From Rhizophagus irregularis (lineage: Eukaryota > Glomeromycota > Glomeromycetes > Glomerales > Glomeraceae), in NCBI RefSeq assembly GCF_026210795.1, contig NC_089442.1, positions 4,306,501-4,370,500 of the forward strand: DNA of 64,000 nucleotides, read 5' to 3'. This document shows positions 1-9,564 of the stretch, in pieces. A program made the translations under genes and the position numbers. The stretch's first letter is position 1. Each line of letters starts with the position of its first letter. The notes under the pieces were generated by a model, which saw nothing but the letters and a program-made list of their open reading frames with translations, searched no databases and was not told the DNA's origin.

Positions 1-152
1 TTATTGTTAAAGATGTTAGCCTTAATTATTTTTTAAAAAATTTTGAATTACGGCTATAAGATTTTTATAGCCTTAATTAATTACGGCATATAAAAATTTT
101 GTATTACAACACTTTTTTGAATTACGGCTAATATCTTTAATTATTGTTATCC
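1..152. repeat. Inverted-repeat insert cut by the window edge
   Basis: The two ends of this stretch are near-complementary: a TTAAAGATnTTAGCC block at the left is matched by the reverse complement of the block near 120-145, with GAATTACGGCTA copies inside. It replaces the expected continuation of the host pseudogene just after its WITII segment, so it is probably another short inverted-repeat (MITE-like) insertion. The outer end may lie outside the window, and no target duplication can be tested. Confidence 0.45.
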
Positions 153-364
153 ATTTGGGTTTTGGATTCAATGTTTCAATTACAGTATAGAGGGAAGATG
201 CAGTAAACCATACATCTTGGCACGTATTGTTAGACCAATGATCAAATACTTGAACATCCAGTTTATTTTGTTCCATATTTTTGGTATATACAAGTACAAA
301 ATGAAAATTCCAACCGCATTTTTCAAAAAACTCTGTTTTGGTCTCACATGCACTTTGAGGTAAT
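153..364 (-). pseudogene. Host repeated gene, fragment 3 (DDE-recombinase-like)
   Basis: This minus-strand stretch continues the frame of the fragment at 609-1184 once the MITE at 365-608 is removed (MRILPQSACETKTEFF). It then reads through a clear conserved-looking segment (LDVQVFDHWSNNTCQDVW, then SSLYTVIETLNPKPKWITII). The gene breaks off at the insert on its downstream side. From memory, very similar proteins occur in many copies in Rhizophagus and continue with an SDNG-type motif like that of DDE recombinases; this continuation is not in the window. I infer a multicopy, transposon-related gene rather than a housekeeping gene. No catalytic function can be shown. Confidence 0.6.
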
Positions 365-616
365 TAAGGTTGCTTGCTGAAATCTAGGGGTTTAGGCAAG
401 ATGGCGTTTCGCCGAAAAGCGAAATTCTGCCGAAACTATATTAAAATTATATTAAAAAACTGGTGAAACTTTGGAGAAAGGCAAAACTGCTGAAACTTAT
501 TATAAATGCCGAAACTGCCAAAACTCTGCCGAAACTATAATAAATCTATAGTAAAATTTTGATGAAACTAATCGTAAGATTTTGAAGAGGTTTAGACAAG
601 CAACCTTAGAGGTAAT
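357..616. mobile_element. hAT-type MITE (365-608) with 8-bp target duplication
   Basis: The 244-bp body begins TAAGGTTGCTTG and ends CAAGCAACCTTA, a perfect 12-bp terminal inverted repeat. It is flanked on both sides by GAGGTAAT (357-364 and 609-616), a perfect 8-bp duplication as made by hAT transposases. The interior repeats the phrase GCCGAAACT and has no coding potential. It sits in the host gene on the minus strand; deleting the body plus one duplication restores an open frame. It is non-autonomous and was probably moved by an unseen hAT element. Confidence 0.88.
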
Positions 617-1184
617 ATTCTCATTTTGTAATCTACAATTATTACAGCACCTTCATCATCCAATTCTTCTAAATTTGTTCATACATGAATATTTAAGTAT
701 ATTTGCGGACATGATGTGCCATCCATGCTATGAGTTTTTGCTGATATTCATCAAGAATTTCAAAATACTCTTCACTTATTGCTACTTTTAATTTTTCAAA
801 AAAACTAAAAATACTTTCACATTTTGAACAGGTAATTGGATGATTAAGATTACAGTCTCCAAAGGTATGTTATATACAATGACTAATACAGGAATTATGA
901 ACTGTGATACCAGCTGCTGTAACCTCCAGTTCTTTTAAATATTCTCAACGTATATATCGATGCAATTCTTGTGATTTTGTTAATAAACGTTTCTAATAAG
1001 ATAAAATATATTAGAATTCATACTTGCAAATTTTAATAAAATTTATTTTTACCTTTAGAGATTCATTCATAACATGGGCAGAAATAATTACTCCAATATC
1101 TCCAAATACCATATAATCACAGTCATTACATGTAGAATATAATCCACCTAAATTTTCTTGGTATACATATTGATCACCTTCAAG
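609..1184 (-). pseudogene. Host repeated gene, fragment 2
   Basis: On the minus strand this fragment begins exactly at the hAT target duplication. It reads EGDQYVYQENLGGLYSTC and then NDCDYMVFGDIGVII, so the frame continues from the fragment at 9565-11338. A GT-AG intron lies at 993-1052. After it the reading is LLTKSQELHRYI and then a Cys-rich segment (NHPITCSKCESIFSFFEKL). There are internal stops (for example in HRYI*EYL) and a frameshift near VRKYT, so the copy is dead. The paired cysteines (STCNDCDY, TCSKCES) suggest a zinc-binding segment, but no family is assigned. Confidence 0.7.
1177..1184. repeat. hAT target-site duplication, left copy
   Basis: CCTTCAAG immediately precedes the left terminal inverted repeat and is identical to 9557-9564 after the right terminus. 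Eight base pairs is the duplication length of hAT elements. Confidence 0.9.
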
Positions 1185-1202
1185 TAAAGATGTGTCCGCA
1201 AT
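1185..1202 (+). repeat. hAT left terminal inverted repeat
   Basis: TAAAGATGTGTCCGCAAT matches the inverted right end (9539-9556) at 16 of 18 positions. Confidence 0.85.
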
Positions 1203-1254
1203 ACCCTAATTGTGGATTAATTGCGATTTGCGATATTGCAGAACATTGCAGATT

Positions 1255-1375
1255 TTGAAGAATAATTATTCGCAAATCTGCAATCGCAAATAATCTGCAA
1301 ATCCGCAAATAATCTGCAAATCTGCAAATAATCCGCAAATAATCCGCAAATCCGCAAATAATTCGGAATATACAA
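1255..1375. repeat. Left subterminal repeats of the hAT element
   Basis: At least eight short words of the form (C)GCAAATCTGC / TCCGCAAATAA follow each other. The same word in both orientations reappears at 9420-9490 near the other end. Clustered subterminal motifs are the usual binding sites of hAT transposases, so these are inferred recognition sites. Confidence 0.65.
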
Positions 1376-1809
1376 CTAAAGTTTCATGTCAAAAATAAAG
1401 AGTTTTGATGTCAAAGTATATCAATACCAAAAAAGCCAAAATTATGATTGACTGTAGATCATCATCACATGATCATTTTTTTTTGTAAAATATTCTCACC
1501 AAAGCGAAAAAAAATTTTCTTGCCAGAATACGAGAATATTATTTCCAATAAATAATAATAATATATCAGATTATTCAGCCATAATCAATACACAATTATA
1601 TATATCATTATACCAAACTCATTCTATCAAACGTATTACAATATACAATTACGTATTAAAACAATCGCATTATCAAATGTTATTATTTGATCAAATAAAT
1701 AAATATCAGTTTTTACAGTTTTTAGTACCCCAATTGCTTTCTTCCCTCTTCATTTTAAAAATAAAAAATAAAGTATCAGCTTTTAAAATATTGAATAAAT
1801 ATATTAGAA

Positions 1810-4441
1810 ATGTTAAAAACACCCTGTTCAGTTCTCAATTCAAAAATTCGCGGGAAAAAAGTTTATTTACCTGACGATGATGAAAGCTTAATTTCAACAG
1901 CACTTTCTCTTGTTTGGACAAAGGTGGATAAAAAAATTGATTCGTATATTTTCGAGCAAGATAGAGTAAGAATGTCATATAAAAAAAATGAAGGTCGTAT
2001 ATATTTTGATCTGGAGGAATCATTGTCAAATTTTACATTTATCGATAAAGTATATGATAATTTTGTCCCCTTCCCCTTTATTTTGTTTCTGTCCATTTTT
2101 CAGTTTTGGACAACTTTGTCCACTTTTTTTCGTCTCTGGACAACTTTGTCCACTTTTTTTTCGACTTTGTCCATTTTTTTCGTCTCTGGACAACTTTGTC
2201 CACTTTTTTTTTTGTCTTTGTCCGCTTTTTTTTTTCGTCTTGGACAACTTTGTCCACTTTTTTTTTCATTTTTGCCGCTTTTTTTTTCGTCTCTGGACAA
2301 TTTTGTCCACCTTTTTTTTCGTCTTTTTTTTGTTCCTGGACAACTGTAATTTTATTTTTATTTTTATTTTTTTATTTTTTCAGAATAATCTGGCTGAACT
2401 TCAGCATTACAAGTCTCTATATGAATCATATAAAAGTAAATACGAATTAGTTTTGAATCATAATGTTAGATTAGAGGTAAAGTATAAAAATGATATTAAT
2501 TTTTAATTTATAAAATTTATATCTTACCTTTTTTTGTTAATTTCTAATAATAGAACAAATTGCAAAAGTACTCTACTCCAGTAATGGCAGAAAATACGCG
2601 TTCAAGTGACACAGCTGGTACAGCTGATATTGATTCTAATGTTGATGAATCCTTAAAACAATTGTTAAATTATTCAACACCCGAACATTCCCCTTTGAAT
2701 CTTCAACATCAACTCTTCGCTCATCATTATATCGCGAGTCTAATAACTCAGAACTTGCCCGCGTTATAAACTGTGATTTGGCATTGAACAATCTCACAAC
2801 TTTTGATACAGCAGAAAATATTTGGGCAAATTTAAATCTGCGATGTATTGAAAAATTTGGTAACCAAAATCACATAAAAAATAATATTACTATTTCAGAT
2901 ATAACGTGGGCCAGCATGACATTGCCAGCTTATCGCAGTTGGAATATGATGAAAAATTATTATTATTATATTAATAGCTGGATAACAAAAATTAATAATT
3001 TCTGTAAATCAATATTTGTCAATTATAGAATTATTCTTGATTACAAAACTTTATAATAATTTACATCTTAATTTTATAGGTAATAATAATTCTCAGACTG
3101 CTGATATTGCAAATTCAGACTCTATAATAGGAGAATCAAGCTACCATAAAAGTACTGAATTGAATTCACCTCTACAAGCGCCACAAGTAACTAATGAAAG
3201 TGCCAAATTGAATTCACTTTCGCAATCGCTACCGGTAGCTAATGAAAGTGCTGAATTGAATTCCCCTCTACAAGCGTCACCTGTAGCTAATAAAAGTGAT
3301 AAACTGAACGCGTCACCGGTAGCTAATGAAAATAATGAATTGAATTCACCTCCACAAGTGTTACCGATAGCTAATAAAAGCGCCGATAATGAAAGTACCA
3401 AATTGAATTCATCTATACAAGCTTCACCGGTAGCAGTACTGGAAAAGTATCGTGGTGAGCACTGTCAACAAAGGCATCAGTAAGATCACCCACATTGAAA
3501 TTAGCAGAAAAAGTATCGGTGCAGAAGTGTTTAGTATGTAAACACAAACTTCAAAAATGAAAACGCTAGTGGAATCACAAGCATTAGTTTCAGAAGTGTT
3601 AGAAGAATCTCAAGAACTAGCATCTACATCAACATCATTAGTAAGAAAATGTAAACTTAACTGTATTGAAATTTCCTCAGATGAGAATGTTGATGAAAGT
3701 GACCATGATGATAAAACTATTATGAAAGAAAAGTTGAATTCTGCCCAAATGCTTTTGTTTAAGAAGGAAAAGAAACTACGTGATATTTTGTTAGCATCAA
3801 ATGATGAGCATCTCGTTACCTCAGAACCATCAAAAACTTCTGCGATATTCAACGCCTTGGCTGAATTGTCAATGGCTGAAAAAATTACAGTTGTCGACGA
3901 GAAGTCCGTTATGGACAGAATTAATCAATGGAAAAAACAGGAGTTATGTTGTGAAAGCCTTGTGATAGAGTCAGAGTCTTTCAATTTGCTACATTTAGCA
4001 TCATTAGTTCAAATTTATGATGATCTTTCAATGCTTGCTGAAAGATTAGAAATTAAAAATACAAAATCCTGGGTGATCTCTTTTATGTGAAATAAGCTTA
4101 ATATCGATCAAAAAGCTGAACAGAAAAATAGGTTGGGGTGCGACAGATTGCACAAGTTATTTAATGATGGAATAACACCTGCGCAGCTTGCGCAAGCAGG
4201 TTGTCGCAAGTGTGATTTTTTTGTAAAGCAAAAATATTATAATATATTTTTGTCTCAAATTCCCGCTCATCAATCAATTACTTCAAGCCAACCAGATGAA
4301 CGTATCTCTGTAATTATGTCAAATCAAGATTTCACTATACCAGAAGGAAAAAGTGATGTTGTATTTAAATTGAGTTTAAGCGAAGAATTCAGAGATTTAA
4401 GGGAGAAGTTTAAAGGAAGTGAGTATATCGAATGGGCATAA
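1810..4441 (+). pseudogene. Companion gene of the hAT element, unknown function
   Basis: I do not recognise this family. Exon 1 (1810 to about 2049) encodes MLKTPCSVLNSK through DLEESLSNFTFIDK. A GT-AG intron of about 330 bp then holds the TGGACAACTTTGTCCAC array. Exon 2 (about 2383-2477) gives LAELQHYKSLYESYKSKYEL, a likely coiled coil, and exon 3 starts near 2555 in the same phase. A one-base frameshift near 2700 is needed to continue into the ARVINCDLALNNLTTF segment. From about 3150 to 3440 lie six or seven degenerate units of about 16 residues (SAELNSPLQASPVANE type). A stop-ridden join follows, then 3557-4441, where an in-frame TGA (after TKSWVISFM) precedes GCDRLHKLFNDGITPAQLAQ and a C-x2-C pair. 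It lies inside the hAT boundaries, upstream of and co-oriented with the transposase, so it was carried by the element. It could also be a captured host gene. Confidence 0.5.
2100..2345. repeat. Palindrome array 1 (TGGACAACTTTGTCCAC)
   Basis: About eight units of TGGACAACTTTGTCCAC, some truncated to the right half-site, are separated by T-rich spacers ending CGTC. The whole array lies within an intron of the companion gene, between a GTATATG donor and a TTTTTCAG acceptor. Apparent open frames through it are repeat artefacts. Confidence 0.85.
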
Positions 4442-4587
4442 TACAGATTATTATTTTTATTATTTAGATTAAATTGCAGAACGTAAAATTAGGTATACGC
4501 AGTAGATTATGAAATGCAAATTGCAAAATTTTTATTACAATTAAAAAGTTTTATTTTGGGATTTATAATTCTTTTTTAATATTATGT

Positions 4588-4980
4588 AAAGTGGACAAAA
4601 TTGTCCAAAAGATATATTACGTAAATTGGGATAAATAATTGTACGCAGCATATAAGATATAACAAATGATTTAATTTTAAAAAATAAAAAGATATATTAT
4701 GCGAGTTGGGATAAATAAGTGGACAAAATTGTCCAAAAAGATATATTACGAAATAAGTGGACAAAATTTTCCAAAAGATATATTACGAAATAAGTGGACA
4801 AAATTTTCCAAAAGATATATTACGAAATAAGTGGACAAAATTGTCCAAAAAGATATATTACGCGAGTTGGAATAAATAAGTTGGACAAAATTGATATATA
4901 CGCGAGTTGAGATAAATAAGTGGACAAAATTGTCCAAAAAGATATATTACGAAATTAGTGGACAAAATTGTCCAAAAAAT
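4588..4980. repeat. Palindrome array 2 (GTGGACAAAATTGTCC)
   Basis: Eight copies of GTGGACAAAATTGTCC, two of them mutated to TTTTCC and one cut short, are spaced by AAAAGATATATTACG-type linkers and GAGTTGGGATAAATAA blocks. The array lies between the companion gene and the transposase. The core is the same palindrome as in arrays 1 and 3, but the spacer is unrelated. Confidence 0.88.
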
Positions 4981-5098
4981 AGATCGACTTTATAATATTT
5001 AGTATAAAACATACGTATTTTCAAAGTTCAAACTTTATCTATTTTTTTTTTGAAAATACTTTAACTTACTTTTTCTGGTTAACCGAAATTCATTAATA

Positions 5099-6207
5099 CA
5101 GTCAACTCCCTCTATAGTCACTCCCGTTATAGTCACATTCTACTATATAGTCACACCAGTTGAATGTTCAAAACACTTTATTATTAAAAACTATCCTATA
5201 TAGTCACAATCTATCTATAGTCACTATCACACCTATCCTCAAAAATCTTATATTAAAAAGAACCGTTTATAATCACAGTTATATAAGGAATATATTAAAT
5301 AACTTGGCATCTAATAATCGTACAAAGATGTATCATAGCTTGTTAGAATCGTCTCACTGAGATGAATCGAATGGATGTGGTTTTATCCCTTTGCGATCAC
5401 TGGCTGATGAGTTATTCAACAAAATGTTAAGCATCGGCATTATTATATTTCTTGATTTACGTTTACTGCGCCATTTAACATTTTGCTAAATTTCTCGGTA
5501 CCTAGTGATTGTAAAAAGACGATTAATAGCTCGTTGGAATCGCCTCATCGAGACGAATCGAATGGTGGTAAGCTCATCACTCTGTGATCAATATTGACGG
5601 AGTTATTAATTAAAAACCATTTAATATTTTTTAATTTCGGAAATTGATCTAGTGATTGGATTTCGATGTATCTTATACCATTAGATTCGTCTCATCAAGA
5701 CGAATCGAATGGTAGTAAGATTGTCTTTCTAGGATCAATATTAGCAGAGTTATTACACAAAAACCATTAATATTTTTTTAATTTTGGAAATTAATATAGT
5801 GATTGGATTTCGATATATTTTATACCATTAGAACCGTCTCATCAAGACGAATCGAATGGTGGTAAGAACGTCTCTCTAAGATCAATATTGGCGGAGTTAT
5901 TACACAAAAATCATTAATATTTTTTTTAATTTCGGAAATTAATCTAGTGATTGGATTTCGATGTATTTTATACCATTAGAACCGTCTCATCAAGACGAAT
6001 CGAATGGCAGTAAGATCATCTCTCTATGATTAATATTGGCGGAGTTACGATACAATAAAGTTTTGAGTATAATTTTGGCTAAAATTATGTTAATTTTTGG
6101 CCAGAATTATGATATACTAATATAAGAAATTTTTTATATAGTCACATCTCTTTATAATCACCAAATATGGACTGTCCCAAATGTGTGACTATAAAGAGAG
6201 TTGACTG
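5099..6207. mobile_element. Mariner/pogo-like non-autonomous element
   Basis: The ends are CAGTCAACTCCCTCTATAG and its near-complement CTATAAAGAGAGTTGACTG, flanked on both sides by TA (5097-5098, 6208-6209). TA duplication and a CAG start fit the Tc1/mariner/pogo group. TATAGTCAC is repeated five times just inside the left end and again near the right. The 1109-bp interior has no transposase; most of it is a 147-bp tandem repeat. It is nested in the hAT element and so inserted later. Confidence 0.8.
5342..6012. repeat. 147-bp tandem repeats inside the pogo-like element
   Basis: Five copies share TCTCATCAAGACGAATCGAATGG, listed here by the GACGAATCGAATGG core. The core recurs at 5363 (variant), 5554, 5701, 5848 and 5996, so the last four are spaced 147, 147 and 148 bp. 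Each unit also holds AGTGATTGGATTTCGAT and a GGCGGAGTTATT block. Units 3 to 5 are most alike, suggesting recent amplification. No coding. Confidence 0.85.
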
Positions 6208-6364
6208 TATTCTCAAAATGTAACTATGTAAGTACGTGACTCAACATCCCTGAATACTCCTGAATTTAAACCCGAATTGTTGACAAAATATTTCGCGCTT
6301 ATTTTCATCATTTCATTAGTCGTTTATTTTTAATATTTTAGGTTCCTAATTTTTCTTTGATAAA

Positions 6365-9022
6365 ATGACAAGTTCAGAACCTTTAGAAAATTTAAGAAAA
6401 GGACGTCATTTTACAGAGGTGTGGAATGGACATATGATAAAAGGAATACAGAGGACAAGAGGGCATTACGCTGCGACATGCAGCTATTGTAACTTTTGTT
6501 GAAAGGATGGAAAACCTCACGTTTTACGTGAGCACTTAGAAAATCATTGCCGAAAATGTCTGCAAGAAGTGTCATTACAGTTCGCAAAAATTGTAGGTAA
6601 TGAAATAGCAGAGAACGAAGAAGATGATGAAAGCGAATCAGAATTAACAACTAAAAAACAAAGGCTCAATGATGGCCAAACATCCATCTGATCTTTTTAC
6701 AAGAATAAAGAATTAGAAAAAGGTTATTGTGATGAAATAAATCGTTCAGTTACAAAAGCTTTCATAATGTGCAATATTCCTTTCAGTATAATTGAAAATC
6801 CTTGGTTTATCGATTTGATCAAAACTTTACAACCAGGATATGATCCTCCCTCAAGGCAAGTTTTGAATGGTACTTTATTAGAATCTGAAACATCTCGCGT
6901 AAATATATGCATTATGAATGAATTAAGTGCTGACAATAACTTTACTATTGGTAAGATTTTTTAATTTAAATTAAAATGAAGAAATTTTTGTAAAATATTA
7001 ACAGTTTTGATATGTATTTATGTTCATTAGCGATAGATAGTTGGACCGATCCACATGGGAATAGCCTTTGGGCATTCATGTTAATGATTGGGTCAAAGAA
7101 AGAATATCTTTTAAGTCTTGAGGATCTTTCAAATATTCGCCATACAGGAGAGCATTTATCTAACGTTATTGAGAAAGTTATCAATAAAGTGGGAGCCAAA
7201 AAGTTTGTTGCTATTGTGTCAGATAATGGCTCGAATGTTGCAGCAGCATGTAAAATAATTACCAACAATTACCCAAATATCATTAATGTGCGATGTATCA
7301 CGCATTGCGTAAACCTGATAAGCACGTCTATTGTAAAAATAGATGAAGTTAAATATATAGTGAGATGTGCAAACATTCTAACAAAATATTTTAAAAATTC
7401 TACCCTTAGATCATCATGGCTCAATGAAACAATCAAAAGTAAAAATATTGAAGGCGGAGGGCTGAAAACTTACGTAGAAACAAGATGGATGACTGTCTAT
7501 GAATGCACTGGTAAAAAAATGGTCTATCCTACACATATCCTACACATATCTTACATATATCAGGTACTCAAAATGTAGAAAATTATATACAAATAATACA
7601 CATATCATACACATATCGGGTACTTATATATATAGTATACCTATCAGGTACCTGATATATGTATGATATATATATTAGTACCCGATATGTGTATGATATG
7701 TGTATTATTTGTGTATGATTTTCTACATTTTGAGTACCTAATATGTGTAAGATATGTGTAGGATAAATCATTTTTTTACCAGTGATGTGTACATTCTGTG
7801 TGGAGATTAAAAGATGCTTTACAGCACGTATGTTAATAAGATGAATTATTTTTTTTTTTAAAAAAAAAATTTAATTTTATTTAAATTAGGTTCTGGAAAA
7901 TCACGAACACGAAATTTCAAATCAAGCTATTAAAGTTATTTTGAAAAAATGAGGGTTTTTTGACGATGTTCGCGTAATATCAGATATTCTTAAACCGATA
8001 AAAGAGGCAATTCTTATGCTTGAAAGAACGTATACTACATTGGCAGATTGTTACCTTTATCTCCTTAGAATTGCAACTTTTTTTAAACAAATGCCAATGA
8101 ATGATTACCGCTCATTAAAGAATTCTTGTATTAAAGCCTTCAATGAGAGGTAATATTCAAAATAATTTTAGTTTAATAAAAAACTAAATAACTGAAGTAA
8201 GTAATCAAATTTCTTTAATAGATACAAAGAATTTGACGAAGATATTTACTTATTGGCTTTCTTTCTCCATCCGCAATATAAAGGTATTACTAATATAAGA
8301 AAAAATAATTAAATAAGATAAATAATTTATTCTTTATAAATATTGTAGGAGCGGGTATCTACAATACTCAATTTGAACGTATCCAAAAAACTGCGCTTAA
8401 TATTTGGAAGAATTTGGGTCATAAGAAAACTTTAGGTTTAGAACTTAAGGCACAGCTTCGCAAGTATTTGGACTAAGATAACCCTTATAGCGCACTATAT
8501 TCAAATAATGATGGGCCTTTTCAGTGGTGGAACTTAATAATTGATGGGCGCAGCTCATTATCTCGTCTTGCAAAAATTGTTTTTTCAATAACACCACATT
8601 CAGCCAGCTGCGAACGCCTTTTTTCAGCCCTTGGATGAATGTTTGGTAAAAGGAGAACAAATTTAAATGTGCAAACCATTGAATGTATGTCCAAAATTTA
8701 TACTCATAATATTCATTCACTTTCAAATAGTAAAAGATCCTTGAATCACATTGGAAATAGCATATCAAATGACGATGTTCAAAAAATGATAGATAATTTA
8801 TTTGAAGAGGGAGACATATTAAATGAGAATGAAGATGAAGAGGAGGAATATGAAGAGCCACCCAATATGCAAAAAGAAAGTGTTGACGAGATGTTAAATA
8901 TCGAACAAGTGATAGATTTGGGACCGTGGGTGTATATTGAATCTTCCGAGATTCCATTCATGTTTAATAATAAATATAATAGTGAAAATGACAACGACTG
9001 GAATCCAGAAGAGATTGTTTAG
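6365..9022 (+). pseudogene. hAT transposase with BED zinc finger, decayed
   Basis: The start is ATG 6365 (MTSSEPLENLRKGRHFTEVW). A BED-type finger follows (CSYCNFC, a stop where Trp is expected, then GKPHVLREHLENHC). The catalytic core reads LAIDSWTDPHGNSLWAF, FVAIVSDNGSNVAAA and GGLKTYVETRWMTVYEC, typical of Ac-like hAT enzymes. The C-terminal dimerisation block reads SRLAKIVFSITPHSASCERLFSALG and then GKRRTNL. An acidic tail ends in DWNPEEIV. Introns: 6951-7004, 7828-7889, 8150-8221 and about 8286-8348. Defects are stops in the BED finger, in QTSI*SF, ILKK*GFF, KYLD*DNP and SALG*MFG, a phase break at the first intron, and a hairpin MITE at 7511-7787 that splits the core. The enzyme cannot be functional as it stands. 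It probably once mobilised the enclosing element. Confidence 0.9.
7511..7787. mobile_element. Hairpin MITE inside the transposase
   Basis: The arms CACTGGTAAAAAAATGG and CATTTTTTTACCAGTG are complementary, and the pairing continues through TCCTACACATATC, GTACTCAAAATGTAGAAAAT and ACACATATCATACACATATCG, so almost the whole 277 bp folds on itself. It separates TVYEC from SVWRLKDALQH of the transposase, which are adjacent in intact hAT enzymes. I could not find a clean target duplication. Confidence 0.75.
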
Positions 9023-9118
9023 TAATACTAAATTGTAATAAAAACAATTTTATTTTGTAATTACTAATAAAATATAAACAATAAAAATAATGATGATCCT
9101 CTACTCGATAAATAATAA

Positions 9119-9420
9119 AAAGTAGACAATTTTGTCCATTTTGAATCATGTTAATTTAATCTTCGCAATTAAATATAATCAAATTTATTTATATACTAAA
9201 AAGTGGACAATTTTGTCCATTTTGAATCATGTTAATTTAATCTTCGCAATTAAATATAACCAAATTTATTTTTTATATACTAAAAAGTGGACAATTTTGT
9301 CCATTTTGTAAACTCATAAATCAAATTTATTTATATACTAAAAAGTGGACAATTTTGTCCATTTTGTAAACTCATGAATCATGTTAATTTAATCTTCAAA
9401 AGTGGACAATTTTGTCCACT
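9119..9420. repeat. Palindrome array 3 (GTGGACAATTTTGTCC)
   Basis: Five copies of GTGGACAATTTTGTCC, the first mutated to GTAGACAA, alternate with 57-85-bp blocks containing AATCATGTTAATTTAATC and ATTTATATACTAAAA. The array lies just after the transposase stop. The core matches arrays 1 and 2. Confidence 0.87.
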
Positions 9421-9556
9421 TATTCGCAAATTTGCGATAATGTAAATTATTTGCAGATTTGTGAATTATTTGTGGGTTTACAGATTACTAAGCGCAATTG
9501 ATTTCCAAAACCCGCAATATTGCGGATTTTGGAAATCAATTGAGGACCCATCTTTA
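9420..9556. repeat. Right subterminal region: repeats, 48-bp palindrome, terminal repeat
   Basis: Words of the TTCGCAAATTTGCG / ATTATTTGCAGATTTG type mirror those at the left end. Positions 9495-9542 form a near-perfect palindrome (CAATTGATTTCC .. GGAAATCAATTG) centred on CGCAATATTGCG. The terminal inverted repeat ends at 9556. Confidence 0.75.
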
Positions 9557-9564
9557 CCTTCAAG
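9557..9564. repeat. hAT target-site duplication, right copy
   Basis: CCTTCAAG is identical to 1177-1184. On the minus strand the reading SFMTCLE enters the duplication and is continued by EGDQYVYQ at the left flank. Confidence 0.9.

Larger units (their letters stand above)
1185..9556 (+). mobile_element. 8.4-kb hAT transposon, decayed, nested insertions
   Basis: The left end starts TAAAGATGTGTCCGCAAT and the reverse complement of the right end starts TAAAGATGGGTCCTCAAT, giving inverted repeats with 16 of 18 matches. Both ends are flanked by CCTTCAAG. Just inside each end lie many copies of a CGCAAATnTGC-type word, as expected for hAT subterminal transposase sites. The element carries a BED/hAT transposase pseudogene and a companion coding region on the same strand. 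Two younger inserts lie in it (5099-6207 and about 7511-7787). At over 8 kb it is long for a hAT; without the inserts it is still about 7 kb, because of the companion gene and the palindrome arrays. It interrupts a coding exon of the host repeated gene on the opposite strand. Confidence 0.9.

Noticed and set aside
1988-2506. Long open frames on both strands through 2050-2350
   Set aside because: They are translations of the TGGACAACTTTGTCCAC array and its T-rich spacers, which lie within a predicted intron.
4588-4980. Regular short palindromes with spacers, resembling a CRISPR array
   Set aside because: The core is a dispersed transposon repeat, spacers are themselves repeated, lengths vary, and the genome is eukaryotic.
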